NCBI RefSeq assembly: GCF_048571125.1
Contig: NZ_CP182343.1
Coordinates: 1,364,001 to 1,428,000 of the forward strand
DNA length: 64,000 bases
Reading direction: 5' to 3'
Origin: Arcobacter siniprincipis
Lineage (GTDB): Bacteria > Campylobacterota > Campylobacteria > Campylobacterales > Arcobacteraceae
Shown here piece after piece: positions 52,700 through 62,300 of this stretch; the stretch's first letter is position 1, and every line of letters begins with the position of its first letter. The notes under the pieces were generated by a model. That model was not told the DNA's origin. It ran no database searches and worked only from the letters and a program-made list of their open reading frames with translations. The position numbers were made by a program, and so were the translations under genes.

Positions 52700-53463
52700 T
52701 TTTAGAAGTTTGCAATGTAACTAAAAACTTTGGTGGAGTAACTGCTATAAAAGATACTTCATTTCAAGTAAAAGCAAAAGAAATATATGGACTTATAGGT
52801 CCAAATGGTGCTGGTAAAACTACTATGTTTAATATTATTACTGGAAACTATGAACCAACACATGGAGATATAAAGTTTCATGGTCAAAAAATAAATGGAA
52901 TAAAACCTTATAAAATAGTTCATAGAGGAATAGCAAGAACTTTTCAAAATATTAGACTTTTTACTTCAATGACAGTTTTAGATAATGTACTTATTGGATT
53001 TGATTATCAAGCTTCATATTCATATTTAGAAACAATTTTTAGATTGCCAAGATTTTTTAAAGAAGAAAAAAGAGTAAAACAAAGAGCTTTGGAAATTATG
53101 GAAGTGTTAGGAATCGCTGATTATGCAGATGAATTGGCAACATCACTTTCATATGGAAGTCAACGAAAAGTTGAGATTGCAAGAGCATTAGCAGCAAACC
53201 CTCAACTGCTTTTATTAGATGAACCAGCAGCAGGAATGAACCCACAAGAAACACATGAATTGGCAAAACTATTTTTTAAAATAAGAGATCAATTTGATAT
53301 AACTATTTTATTAATAGAACATGATATGAAATTTGTAAATCATTTATGTGATAGGGTTATGGTATTAGATTATGGAAAAACTATATTTGAAGGTAAAATA
53401 GAAGATGCCATCAAAGACGAAGAAGTAATTAAGGCTTATTTAGGAGATTTCAAACATGCTTAA
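52696..53463 (+). CDS. livG: Branched-chain amino acid ABC transporter ATPase LivG
   Basis: A 255-residue ATPase with Walker A GPNGAGKT, the LivG segment RTFQNIRLF, signature LSYGSQRKVEIARAL, Walker B LLLLDEPAAGMNP and the H-loop EHDMKFV. It overlaps livM (ATGA) and livF (8 bases), forming a compact operon. Confidence 0.93.
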   Translation: MILEVCNVTKNFGGVTAIKDTSFQVKAKEIYGLIGPNGAGKTTMFNIITGNYEPTHGDIKFHGQKINGIKPYKIVHRGIARTFQNIRLFTSMTVLDNVLIGFDYQASYSYLETIFRLPRFFKEEKRVKQRALEIMEVLGIADYADELATSLSYGSQRKVEIARALAANPQLLLLDEPAAGMNPQETHELAKLFFKIRDQFDITILLIEHDMKFVNHLCDRVMVLDYGKTIFEGKIEDAIKDEEVIKAYLGDFKHA

Positions 53464-54154
53464 AGTGAAAAATTTAGAAGTCTTTTATGGTCTTATAAAA
53501 GGTGTAAAAGGAATTGATTTTGAAGTTCAAGAGGGGAAAATCGTCTCTTTAATTGGCTCAAATGGAGCAGGTAAAACTTCAACATTACAATCAATTGTAA
53601 ATGATGTTAAAAAAACTGGAAGTATTTTTTTTAATGATTTAGACATTTCAAAACTTCCAACACATAAAATAATCCAAAAAGGTATTTCTTTAGTTCCAGA
53701 AGGGCGAAGGGTATTTCAAAATCTCACTATTGAAGAAAATATGAGAATGGGATCTTTTAATCAAAGTGAAGCTTTTTATGAAGAACATCAAGAAAAAATG
53801 TTCAAGTTATTTCCAAGGTTAATTGACAAGAAGGGACAATTAGGCGGTACTATGAGTGGTGGAGAGCAACAAATGCTAGCAATCGCTAGAGCATTGATGA
53901 GCTCTCCAAAACTTCTTATGTTGGATGAACCATCACTAGGTCTTGCTCCAAAGATTATTGGAGAACTTTTTGAGACGATTATTAAATTAAAAGAAGATGG
54001 AATTACAATATTATTAATAGAACAAAATGCATATGCAGCCTTAGAAATTTCTGATTATAGTTATGTATTAGAAAATGGGCAAGTTGCATTAGAGGGTATA
54101 GGAAATGAGCTTTTAAAATCAAATGATATCAAAGCAAAATATTTAGGTGCTTGA
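53456..54154 (+). CDS. livF: Branched-chain amino acid ABC transporter ATPase LivF
   Basis: A 232-residue ATPase with Walker A GSNGAGKTS, LVPEGRRVFQNLT, signature MSGGEQQMLAIARAL, Walker B MLDEPSLGLAP and EQNAYAALEISDY in the H-loop region (Gln in place of His next to it is usual in LivF). It is the last gene of the liv operon. Confidence 0.93.
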   Translation: MLKVKNLEVFYGLIKGVKGIDFEVQEGKIVSLIGSNGAGKTSTLQSIVNDVKKTGSIFFNDLDISKLPTHKIIQKGISLVPEGRRVFQNLTIEENMRMGSFNQSEAFYEEHQEKMFKLFPRLIDKKGQLGGTMSGGEQQMLAIARALMSSPKLLMLDEPSLGLAPKIIGELFETIIKLKEDGITILLIEQNAYAALEISDYSYVLENGQVALEGIGNELLKSNDIKAKYLGA

Positions 54155-54228
54155 AATATTTTACTGTTTACCATTGATTAATAGTTAAATAGTAAAGTGC
54201 ATTATATAAAAATCGGGGAAGATAATAT

Positions 54229-54630
54229 ATGTTATTAATGAAATTAGAAACTAAAGAAAAGTTTGCTTTTTTGCAGTTAGCTCAACATTTAGCAAGAGTT
54301 GATGGTGAGTATGGAAATAGAGAACAAGATGTTATAGATGAATATTGTGTTGAAATGGGAATTGATAAACCAAGATTTTTCAATGAGGCAGATTTTAATT
54401 TAGATGAAATACTTTGTTCTTTTAAATCAAAAAAGAGTAAAAAAATTGTTATTTTGGAACTTATGATTTTAGTTCACATTGATGATAAATTTGATAAAAA
54501 AGAACATGAATTGACTAAAAAAATAGTCGATTCTTTTCAAATTAATGATAAAGATTTAAAATATTTTTCTTTTTGGGGGAAAGCTGTTTCTTCTTTATAT
54601 GAACAAGGTAAACTTTTTATCGAAGATTAA
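54229..54630 (+). CDS. TerB-like protein
   Basis: A 133-residue helical protein. AFLQLAQHLARVDGEYGNREQDVI and LMILVHIDDKFDKKEHEL are two related acidic-helix motifs, as in the TerB (tellurite resistance) family; the acidic residues could bind metal. GGGGAAG precedes ATG at 54229. It follows livF with a 74-base gap and converges on a VOC gene with a four-base overlap. The function is unknown. Confidence 0.72.
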   Translation: MLLMKLETKEKFAFLQLAQHLARVDGEYGNREQDVIDEYCVEMGIDKPRFFNEADFNLDEILCSFKSKKSKKIVILELMILVHIDDKFDKKEHELTKKIVDSFQINDKDLKYFSFWGKAVSSLYEQGKLFIED

Positions 54631-54998
54631 TAGGAAATTTTTGTATAGATCTGAAATAGGTGACTATTTGGATCTATAAAAAATATCTCTTTTTTAGAAG
54701 AGTTTTGTCTTACTTTCTTATTATTTAATTCATTTATATTGTCACCAAATAATAATTTTTCTTTTCTAATATTTGCAATTAATTCATCAAAAGAAATTTC
54801 ATCTACTTCAAAAACATAATGATTATTTGTATATTCTTGAATCTCTTCTAATTCAAATTTTAATTTTTCGTTTACAGTTACAATAAAATTTTTATTTTCA
54901 GCTTTAATAGACTTAAAATTAAAAATTCTTTTATAAAAGTTTTTAGCAATTACAGCATCGATACATGGGACAATAAAATGTACAAGATTGATATTCAT
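54627..54998 (-). CDS. VOC (glyoxalase/bleomycin resistance-like) family protein
   Basis: About 123 residues from ATG at 54998 (the frame opens earlier, at 55037, but those 13 residues do not fit the family). NLVHFIVPCIDAVIAKNFYKR begins the fold, and IFFIDPNSHLFQIY ends it, both typical of the VOC superfamily. The usual metal ligands are only partly clear (His5 and the terminal region). The reaction is unknown. Confidence 0.72.
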   Translation of the reverse strand: MNINLVHFIVPCIDAVIAKNFYKRIFNFKSIKAENKNFIVTVNEKLKFELEEIQEYTNNHYVFEVDEISFDELIANIRKEKLLFGDNINELNNKKVRQNSSKKEIFFIDPNSHLFQIYTKISY

Positions 54999-55085
54999 AG
55001 AATAACCCTTATTTATTTCTTTATTATTATACATCATATGTATAAAATTTATTGTAATAGTTATAAAATTTAGATAAAATCACGC

Positions 55086-55286
55086 ATGGAAATAACTGAA
55101 ATACTTAATACACAAATAGACAAACTATTAGAAGATTATGAATTATTAAAGTCTAAAAATCAATACCTTACAATAGAACTTGAAAAGTTAAAAAATAAAA
55201 ATGATGAATTAATTAGAAATAATCAAGATATGCTTTTAAAAATTGATAGTACTTTAACTTTAACAAAGGCAAAGAATGGAGAATAA
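55086..55286 (+). CDS. Small coiled-coil protein
   Basis: A 66-residue protein that is one continuous heptad-patterned coiled coil (LEDYELLKSKNQYLTIELEK and onward). Its end overlaps the next gene by 11 bases. The size and shape recall ZapB-like cell-division coiled coils, but I cannot confirm this. Confidence 0.6.
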   Translation: MEITEILNTQIDKLLEDYELLKSKNQYLTIELEKLKNKNDELIRNNQDMLLKIDSTLTLTKAKNGE

Positions 55287-55491
55287 AAAACTAACCTTTC
55301 ACATTGATAATATGGCATATAGTATTAATGTAGACCCAAAACTAGAGATGGAACTAACAAAATTTTTATCTCCTGATAGATCACACACAACAAAAGAACT
55401 TTTATATGCTTACCTTTGTAAATCCCAAGAACATTTTACTTTTAAAGAAGAAGTAGAAAAGATTTCAAACAAACTTCCAAAACTTTCATGA
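55276..55491 (+). CDS. Small conserved-looking protein, function unknown
   Basis: A 71-residue protein starting ENKKLTFHIDNMAYSINVDP. It overlaps the coiled-coil gene by 11 bases and the pseudopilin gene by four, so it is almost certainly expressed. The beta-strand start followed by a helix is vaguely like ZapA proteins, which would suit a ZapB-like neighbour, but the resemblance is weak. Confidence 0.55.
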   Translation: MENKKLTFHIDNMAYSINVDPKLEMELTKFLSPDRSHTTKELLYAYLCKSQEHFTFKEEVEKISNKLPKLS

Positions 55492-55949
55492 AAAAAGCTT
55501 TTTCCTTATTAGAAATAATAATTGTTGTCTTAATAGTTGGATTATTAGGGACATTTGCTATTAACAAACTTTTTTATTCAATTGGTAAATCAAATATATT
55601 TAAAATTAAATCAGAAGTTATACTTATAAATAATGCAATAAATAAGCTATATTCAGATCAAGTTTTATTAGCTAATTCATCCTTTACCTTAGATAGGTTA
55701 GATGATGCTTCATCAAATACAAGTGGAGAATCATTGTTTATAGGTTACAATGAATATATTTTGTTAGATATTGTTATTTTGTCAAGTTCTGATAATAATA
55801 AAGAGATAGGAAAGTGGATAAAGAGTTCTGAAACAACATATAAAACTTATATTTCAAAAGATAAGCTTATAACTTTTGAGTTTGATAGAGATGAAGGTAC
55901 TTTCTCTTGTAAAAAAAGTGATGAAACTTGTAAAGAATTTATGCAATGA
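55488..55949 (+). CDS. Type IV pilin-like (pseudopilin) protein
   Basis: A 153-residue protein with a prepilin-type start: MKKA then FSLLEIIIVVLIVGLLGTF, with Glu5 of the mature form and cleavage before Phe. The C-terminal part is soluble with two cysteines near the end (FSCKKSDETCKEF) that could form a disulfide. It overlaps priA by four bases. It is probably a minor pilin or a type II secretion-like pseudopilin. Confidence 0.82.
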   Translation: MKKAFSLLEIIIVVLIVGLLGTFAINKLFYSIGKSNIFKIKSEVILINNAINKLYSDQVLLANSSFTLDRLDDASSNTSGESLFIGYNEYILLDIVILSSSDNNKEIGKWIKSSETTYKTYISKDKLITFEFDRDEGTFSCKKSDETCKEFMQ

Positions 55950-57796
55950 GTTTTTATTATGAATTGGCACTATTAAAATCTCCTTTAGATCCTTTGACTT
56001 ATTGTAGTGATGAAAAAATAGAAATTGGAACACTAGTAGAAGTCTCTTTGCAAAGAAGAAAGGTATTGTCTAAAGCAGTAGTTGTAAAAGAGGTTGAAAA
56101 ACCAACTTTCAAATGTACAACAATTCAAACAATTACAAATCTCTTTTACTCTACTGATATGATAAAAATAGCTACTTTTACTTCTATGTATTATGTTTCT
56201 TCACTTGGTGAAGCTTTATCTTTATTTATTCCTTTTGATAAAGATATAATTGAAAATAAAGATGAAAATAGATTTGAGTCAAATATTCTGTTATCAAAAG
56301 AACAAGAAGAAGCATATAAATTTTGTTTAGAACACAAACAATCTTTACTTTTTGCAAATACTGGTGCAGGTAAAACAGAAATTTATATTAAAACTATAGA
56401 AAAATATTTAAATGAAAATAAACAAGCAATTCTGCTTATGCCTGAGATCTCTTTAACTCCTCAAATGCAAAAAAGACTAGAATTAGTATTTAAAGAAAAA
56501 GTTGCTATTTGGCACTCTAAAATTACTAAAAAAAGAAAAGAAGAGATTATCAAAAAGGTTTTATACGGTGAAATAAAACTAGTTGCAGGTGCAAGGTCTG
56601 CTTTGTTTTTGCCCTTAAAAAACTTAGGATTAATTATAGTTGATGAAGAGCATGATGAATCATATAAAAGTGATAGTAAACCAAGATATAATACAAAAGA
56701 TTTGGCTTTGTACATTTCAAAGACTTTAAATATACAAGCTATATTAGGAAGTGCAACACCATCCTTAAATACTTATCATAAAATACCTTTTTACAGATTA
56801 TCTAAAACATATTTTGATACTAAAAAAAGTATAAATTATGATGATAGTACATCAAATTTAAGTCCTAAGATTGTAAATAAAATAAAAAGTATAATAGAAC
56901 AAAATCATCAAGTAATTATTTTCCTTCCCACAAGAGCTAATTATAAATATCAAGTTTGTACATCTTGTGGAAGCTCAGTGGAATGTCCTTTTTGTTCTGT
57001 ATCAATGAGTTTACATAAAAATTCTCTTGCCTTAAAGTGCCATTATTGTGGATATACTCAAAAAATACCTAAATCTTGTCCTTCATGTAAAACAGGTGTT
57101 CTTCATAATCTAAGAGTTGGAACTGCTCAAATAGAAGAAGAATTAAATTTTATATTTCCTCAAAAAAAAATAAAAAGATTTGATAGGGATGAAGTAAAAA
57201 CAGATACACAATTACGAAAAGTATTAGATGAGTTTAATACTAATAAAATCGATATTTTAGTTGGTACTCAAATGCTTTCTAAAGGTCATGATTATCATAA
57301 TGTAAAACTAGCAGTTGTTCTTGGGATTGATTCTGTTTTAAAAATGAATTCATATAAAGCAAGAGAAAGAGCACTATCTTTATTAATTCAAATTTCTGGA
57401 AGAAGTGGAAGAAGAGGTGAGGGTGAAGTTATTATTCAAACCCAAAATAAAGATTTCTTTGATTTTTATTTAGAAAACAAAGATTATAAAGAGTTTTTAG
57501 ATGAAGAACTTACATTTAGAGAAGATTTATATCCTCCTTTTTATAAATTAGCAAAAATTATTTTTGCTAATACAAATGGATTAAAAGTAAAAGATGAGTT
57601 TGACAAATATACAAATATTTTAAAATTAAATGAAAAGATTGAAGTTGTAGGTGCAAATCAATCTCCTATTTTCAAGTTATCAAATAAATATAGATATGAA
57701 ATTTTACTTCGTTCTAAAAATATAAAAGCTTTAATTGAAGTTCTTCATAGTATAAAATCACCAATGGCAATCATTGATATGGATACAATATATTAG
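55946..57796 (+). CDS. priA: Primosomal replication helicase PriA
   Basis: A 616-residue PriA, shorter than in E. coli (732). Walker A is NTGAGKTE and the helicase box DEEHDESYK. The paired zinc site holds CTSC, CPFC, CHYC and CPSC. Motif QMLSKGHDYHNV and QISGRSGRRGEGEV are helicase motifs V and VI. It restarts stalled replication forks. It overlaps the pseudopilin gene, an odd but tightly coupled pairing. Confidence 0.95.
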   Translation: MSFYYELALLKSPLDPLTYCSDEKIEIGTLVEVSLQRRKVLSKAVVVKEVEKPTFKCTTIQTITNLFYSTDMIKIATFTSMYYVSSLGEALSLFIPFDKDIIENKDENRFESNILLSKEQEEAYKFCLEHKQSLLFANTGAGKTEIYIKTIEKYLNENKQAILLMPEISLTPQMQKRLELVFKEKVAIWHSKITKKRKEEIIKKVLYGEIKLVAGARSALFLPLKNLGLIIVDEEHDESYKSDSKPRYNTKDLALYISKTLNIQAILGSATPSLNTYHKIPFYRLSKTYFDTKKSINYDDSTSNLSPKIVNKIKSIIEQNHQVIIFLPTRANYKYQVCTSCGSSVECPFCSVSMSLHKNSLALKCHYCGYTQKIPKSCPSCKTGVLHNLRVGTAQIEEELNFIFPQKKIKRFDRDEVKTDTQLRKVLDEFNTNKIDILVGTQMLSKGHDYHNVKLAVVLGIDSVLKMNSYKARERALSLLIQISGRSGRRGEGEVIIQTQNKDFFDFYLENKDYKEFLDEELTFREDLYPPFYKLAKIIFANTNGLKVKDEFDKYTNILKLNEKIEVVGANQSPIFKLSNKYRYEILLRSKNIKALIEVLHSIKSPMAIIDMDTIY

Positions 57797-57869
57797 AAAA
57801 TATATTTAATTTTCTCTTAGTAAAGTTTATAGTATAATCCAAAAAAAAAATAAAATAGGACAGAATAAT

Positions 57870-59057
57870 ATGATTTATACGGCAGATGAATTTAAAAAAT
57901 TAGTTGAAGAAGTTCAATCAAAAGATTGGTATAGAAATCCAATAGGATTTGGAATAGCTAGAGTTGACAGGGGACAATTAAATCCAGAAAAAATCTTACA
58001 AGCAACATACCCAGTTGTAAATTGGAATGAGAATTTTGGAAGTGCAGCTGTATTTTTAAATGCATTAAAACAATCAGGAGCAGATGTAGACACAACTAAA
58101 TCAGAATTAGTATGTAATGTTACAGATGATTTTTTAACTTCTTGTATTGAAGCTTTTAGACCATTTAATCCAGAAGCAAAAGGTGATGCACATAGAAATG
58201 TACAAGTTATCTCATCACTTGCTACTTTACCTTTGGATTCAGGTTTAAGTCCTGATGACTTTAAAGTGGTGTTTATATTTGAAGATACAAATCCTGTAAG
58301 TATTGAATCTGTTTATTTAAAACTTTATGCACTATCACTTGGAAAAGCAAAATTAAGAAGTCTTAATTTAAATGGTGCCTTTGGTGTATTAGAAAATTGT
58401 GCATGGACTGGAAGCCAACCAATTGAATTAGATTGGTTAAGAGCAAATGAAATTTCATTAAAAATAACTAATCAATACCCAGAAATCACTATGGTAGACA
58501 AATTTCCAAGATTTTTATCTCATGTTATCCCTGCTGATAATACAAGAATTTTGGAAACTTCAAAAGTTAGATTTGGAGCACAATTAGCAGCTGGAACAAC
58601 TGTTATGCCAGGAGCTGCTTATATTAACTTCAATGCAGGAACCCAAGGTGCTGTTATGGTTGAGGGAAGAATTTCTTCAAGTGCGGTAGTTGGAGCTGGT
58701 TCTGATGTTGGTGGAGGAGCTTCTATTCTTGGAGTTTTATCTGGAACTGATGGTGTTCCTGTTTCTATTGGTGAGAATACTCTTCTTGGAGCAAACTCTT
58801 GTACAGGTACAGCAATTGGTGATAGTTGTATTTTAGATGCTGGTGTAACAATTTTACCTGGAACAAAAGTTACATTATCAGAAAAAGCAGTTGCTGCATT
58901 AAAAGAGATTAACCCAGATAAAGAAATTACTACAGTTATGAAAGGTAGTGATTTTATTGGAGTTAATGGAGTTCACTTTAGAGTAAATTCTCAAACTGGT
59001 CAAACAGTTGCTATGAGAAGTACTAGAGAAGTAAAACTTAATTCAGATTTACATTAA
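57870..59057 (+). CDS. dapD: Tetrahydrodipicolinate N-succinyltransferase, long form
   Basis: A 395-residue DapD of the long type seen in Campylobacterota. The N-terminal half is specific to this class; the C-terminal half is a left-handed beta helix of hexapeptide repeats (GTQGAVMVEGRISSSAVVGA, then SDVGGGASILGVLSG). It transfers succinyl from succinyl-CoA in lysine and peptidoglycan (meso-diaminopimelate) synthesis. AGGA precedes the start. A strong terminator follows. Confidence 0.92.
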   Translation: MIYTADEFKKLVEEVQSKDWYRNPIGFGIARVDRGQLNPEKILQATYPVVNWNENFGSAAVFLNALKQSGADVDTTKSELVCNVTDDFLTSCIEAFRPFNPEAKGDAHRNVQVISSLATLPLDSGLSPDDFKVVFIFEDTNPVSIESVYLKLYALSLGKAKLRSLNLNGAFGVLENCAWTGSQPIELDWLRANEISLKITNQYPEITMVDKFPRFLSHVIPADNTRILETSKVRFGAQLAAGTTVMPGAAYINFNAGTQGAVMVEGRISSSAVVGAGSDVGGGASILGVLSGTDGVPVSIGENTLLGANSCTGTAIGDSCILDAGVTILPGTKVTLSEKAVAALKEINPDKEITTVMKGSDFIGVNGVHFRVNSQTGQTVAMRSTREVKLNSDLH

Positions 59058-59060
59058 TAA

Positions 59061-59096
59061 AAAAGGGGATGAGTTTTAACTCATCCCCTTTTTTTA
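59061..59096. terminator. Bidirectional terminator after dapD
   Basis: A 13-base stem with GGGGATGAG and CTCATCCCC at its core, a TTTTAA loop, and A-rich and T-rich flanks. It ends dapD and also the converging diguanylate cyclase gene. Confidence 0.9.
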
Positions 59097-59115
59097 TAGC
59101 TATTAAAATATAATG

Positions 59116-60951
59116 TTAAAATAATTCTACACTAGTTTTCTGTTCTTTACTAAATCTTACAACCTTATCTCTACCACTACTTTTTGCTTCATATAAAGCA
59201 ATATCAGCATTTTTTGCCACAGTATCAAATAGATTTGAATCATCTGGATACATTGATAACCCTATACTTACTGTCTTTTTAATTGTAGTACCTGCATAAA
59301 CATCTATCTCATTTTCTCTTACTTTTGTTCCAATTTTATGTGCTATATTCATGGCATTTTCTTCTGAGTCAACACCAATAAGAAGAACCATAAATTCTTC
59401 CCCACCATATCTAACTATAATATCTGAATCTCTTACACTATCTTCTAGAACTCTTGATAAACTTTTTAATACTCTATCTCCAATATCATGTCCATATTCA
59501 TCGTTAACTGCTTTAAAATGATCCATATCTAGCATTAATAAACCAATTTTTTTCTTGTCTCTTTTTATTTGAGGAAGAAGTTTTTTCAAATGTTCTTCAA
59601 TAAATTTTCTATTATACAGTTGAGTCAATCCATCTTTAAATGCAGAGTCTTCTAATGCTTGCATTAAAAGTTTTACTTCAACAGCTGGTCTGGCTTCTTT
59701 TAAAAATCTATTTATAAATAAACTTTTATTTTTAAGTTCATCAAGTTCTTTTTCTGTGTCCACAACAAAATGTATAATTAAATATAGGTTTTCAACAATA
59801 TCAATATTTAAACAATAATAAAATTTATCTTTTTTAGTAAAGTATGGGCAACTTTCATGAAAATCTATTGAAATAACATCACTTTTTGTTCTTGCTGCTC
59901 TACAAAGATGAGGATTATCTTTTATTGCATCATGACAATAAAATGATTCTCCTTCACTAATTACTTTTTGCATTTTTTGTTTTTTTATATCTATTTCGAA
60001 AAAAGTGAAGTTTTTTAAATGAAACTTATTTTTAAAAACTTGAGAAATTCTCTGATAAATCTCTTCTTTTGTACTATCTAGTTCCACTTGCTTTTTGAAT
60101 TGATATAAATTTGATAAGTTATCGATTATATCTTTTGATTCATTGAGTGGATTTGTATTTAGATTAGTTCTATCTCTATACCCTACAAAGCCTTGAAGTT
60201 TTTTATCAATATCAAGGGAAGTATCTTTAAATATGGTAATTAAGTTATTATAATCATTAGTTACCTGTACTACATCAGTTGTTAAACCATTTGGAATATC
60301 TATTCTTTTAAATTTACCAACTTTAGCTTGATTGATATTATCTCTTAATTTCATATATAATGAAAGATAAGGATTAAATACTTTTTTAGAAAATAAAAAT
60401 ACAATAATTACCGCTAATAAAATAATAGTTAGTATGACATAGATTGACCTAACTCCAATCTCTTTTAAAGTACTAACATCTAATACTATACTAATAGCAC
60501 CTAAAGTATCACCTTCTTGAACATTATTATGGCATGCTAAACAGCTAATCTCTGCTTTATAAGGAATTGTAACTCTTACATTAGTATTAATAAAGCCTTC
60601 TTTTACAATATATTTTGTTTCACCACTTCTAATAACTTCTTTATCTAAGTTATCTTTTGGATTTTTAAAACTTCTTGTTTCAAATTCTGGATTTTTGATA
60701 TTATCACTTCTCACAAGCCATAACTCTTTTATATTCCGAATAGCTGACACATTTTTCAAAAATTCATCTACATTAGAATCGTTACTTACATGCAAGGCTA
60801 AGCCACTTTTTATCACTTCAGATATTGATTCTGCTGTGCTAACTGAAGATTTAATTGACACTGTTCTTAGATTATAAAGTGAAATTCCTGTAATAAAAAT
60901 AGCAACTAATATAAGTAGAATTAAAAATTGTACGATAATATTTTTTTTCAT
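59116..60951 (-). CDS. Diguanylate cyclase with periplasmic haem-c-type CxxCH sensor domain
   Basis: A 611-residue membrane protein. Transmembrane segments at about 6-25 and 169-188 enclose a periplasmic domain with SCLACHNN (C137, C140, H141), a haem c attachment motif, near its end. A cytoplasmic region (about 270-470) contains several cysteines (YCHDAIKDNPHLCRAAR, FHESCPYF, FYYCLNI) and looks GAF-like. The GGDEF domain has RYGGEEF (516-520) and an RxxD inhibitory site. I infer a redox- or gas-sensing haem that controls c-di-GMP. Haem attachment is not proven by sequence alone. Confidence 0.85.
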   Translation of the reverse strand: MKKNIIVQFLILLILVAIFITGISLYNLRTVSIKSSVSTAESISEVIKSGLALHVSNDSNVDEFLKNVSAIRNIKELWLVRSDNIKNPEFETRSFKNPKDNLDKEVIRSGETKYIVKEGFINTNVRVTIPYKAEISCLACHNNVQEGDTLGAISIVLDVSTLKEIGVRSIYVILTIILLAVIIVFLFSKKVFNPYLSLYMKLRDNINQAKVGKFKRIDIPNGLTTDVVQVTNDYNNLITIFKDTSLDIDKKLQGFVGYRDRTNLNTNPLNESKDIIDNLSNLYQFKKQVELDSTKEEIYQRISQVFKNKFHLKNFTFFEIDIKKQKMQKVISEGESFYCHDAIKDNPHLCRAARTKSDVISIDFHESCPYFTKKDKFYYCLNIDIVENLYLIIHFVVDTEKELDELKNKSLFINRFLKEARPAVEVKLLMQALEDSAFKDGLTQLYNRKFIEEHLKKLLPQIKRDKKKIGLLMLDMDHFKAVNDEYGHDIGDRVLKSLSRVLEDSVRDSDIIVRYGGEEFMVLLIGVDSEENAMNIAHKIGTKVRENEIDVYAGTTIKKTVSIGLSMYPDDSNLFDTVAKNADIALYEAKSSGRDKVVRFSKEQKTSVELF

Positions 60952-60995
60952 ATTTGCCTTTCAAAAAATGTATTTTAATATATTTATTATTAATG

Positions 60996-62300
60996 TTATT
61001 GAAATATGTCTGCAGGGTCTATATATTTATTATTTATAATTGCTTCGAAGGTTAAAGTTTCATCAACTCTACCTACTACATAACCTTTTTTTATCCATTT
61101 TCCAACTTTTAGTGTCGGAGAAATTTGATCCAAATGTGAATAAATAGTATATAAACCATTTTTATGTTGAATAATTACAAGGTTTTCCAACATACCAGAA
61201 TTTTGTTTTGAATATACAACTTTCCCATCAAGTACAGAAAAAACTTTTGCATCGGGTTCATTTGTTTTTAATAGAATTGATTCGTTAAATAACTTTATTT
61301 TATAAACAGGATCATAATATTTACCAAATTTCTTTAAAACTGAATATGATTTTAAAGGAGCAATTGTTTTACTACCTCTATATTTACCAATTTTAACACC
61401 TTTAGTAGAAGAACCTAAAATTCTAACATCTAAATCAATTTCTTCTGCATTGTCTTTTTGTACTGATTCTTGTGTTTTTTGTACATTATTAGATTTGTTT
61501 TTTGCAGCTGTTGCTAATCTTTGTTCTTCTTTTTTCTTTTTAAGTGCTAATAATTTATCTCTTTTTCTTTTTTCTTCTTCTTTTTTTATCTCTTTTTCTT
61601 TTAAAATATTAAGTGTTGAAAGTAAGTTCGTTAAAGAGTTTTGCTTTTTTATTATTGTTTTCAATTCATTTTGATAAAGTTTGTGTTTTTCTTCAATTGA
61701 AGCTAATGATTCAGAGTGTTTATTAAGTAAATAATTTAATATTTTCTTTTTCTTTTCTCTTTTTTCAATATAAACATTTAGTTTTCTAATTTCTCTTTCA
61801 TTGTCACTTTTATTTTGGGTTATTTGCATATATTGATTATCAATTTTTAACATATTATCTTTTGCTTCTGAAGATAATATTTCGTAAATTTCACTTTGTG
61901 TTAATTCTTGTAATGAGTCTTTATTTGCAAGTTTCATAGCAACACCAGAAGAATAATCTTCAATAATAGTATTTATTAATTCCTCTTCGTAATCTTTTTT
62001 CTGGTTTTGAAGTATTTTACCTTTGATGCTTAGTTCATCTAAGTTTTTTCTGGAAGCATTTAACATTTCTTTGTGCTCATTAATATCTTTTGTTACAAGA
62101 TTAATTTCTTTTTCTAATTTTTTTAACTCTTCATTTTGATCTTCAATTTGAGTAGCTAAGGACTGTATTTTTTGTTCAGTTCTATTTTTTACATTTTTAT
62201 TTTTAGATAATATTGTTTTATTATTTTGTATTTTATCATCAATAGAGCTAGCGTGAATGATAAGAGTGATAAATAAAGTTAAGTATAATAGTCTATGCAT
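60996..62300 (-). CDS. EnvC-like murein hydrolase activator (M23 domain)
   Basis: About 434 residues from ATG at 62298-62300; the frame extends to a TTG at 62330, but the ATG gives a clean signal peptide (HRLLYLTLFITLIIHASS). A long coiled coil (about 25-260) is followed by a Lys/Glu-rich linker and a C-terminal LytM/M23 domain (about 320-434) with VIIQHKNGLYTIYSHLDQ. The zinc ligands of active M23 enzymes appear incomplete, as in EnvC, which activates amidases rather than cutting peptidoglycan. It overlaps the ftsX stop by eight bases, as expected for an FtsEX partner. Confidence 0.85.
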   Translation of the reverse strand: MHRLLYLTLFITLIIHASSIDDKIQNNKTILSKNKNVKNRTEQKIQSLATQIEDQNEELKKLEKEINLVTKDINEHKEMLNASRKNLDELSIKGKILQNQKKDYEEELINTIIEDYSSGVAMKLANKDSLQELTQSEIYEILSSEAKDNMLKIDNQYMQITQNKSDNEREIRKLNVYIEKREKKKKILNYLLNKHSESLASIEEKHKLYQNELKTIIKKQNSLTNLLSTLNILKEKEIKKEEEKRKRDKLLALKKKKEEQRLATAAKNKSNNVQKTQESVQKDNAEEIDLDVRILGSSTKGVKIGKYRGSKTIAPLKSYSVLKKFGKYYDPVYKIKLFNESILLKTNEPDAKVFSVLDGKVVYSKQNSGMLENLVIIQHKNGLYTIYSHLDQISPTLKVGKWIKKGYVVGRVDETLTFEAIINNKYIDPADIFQ

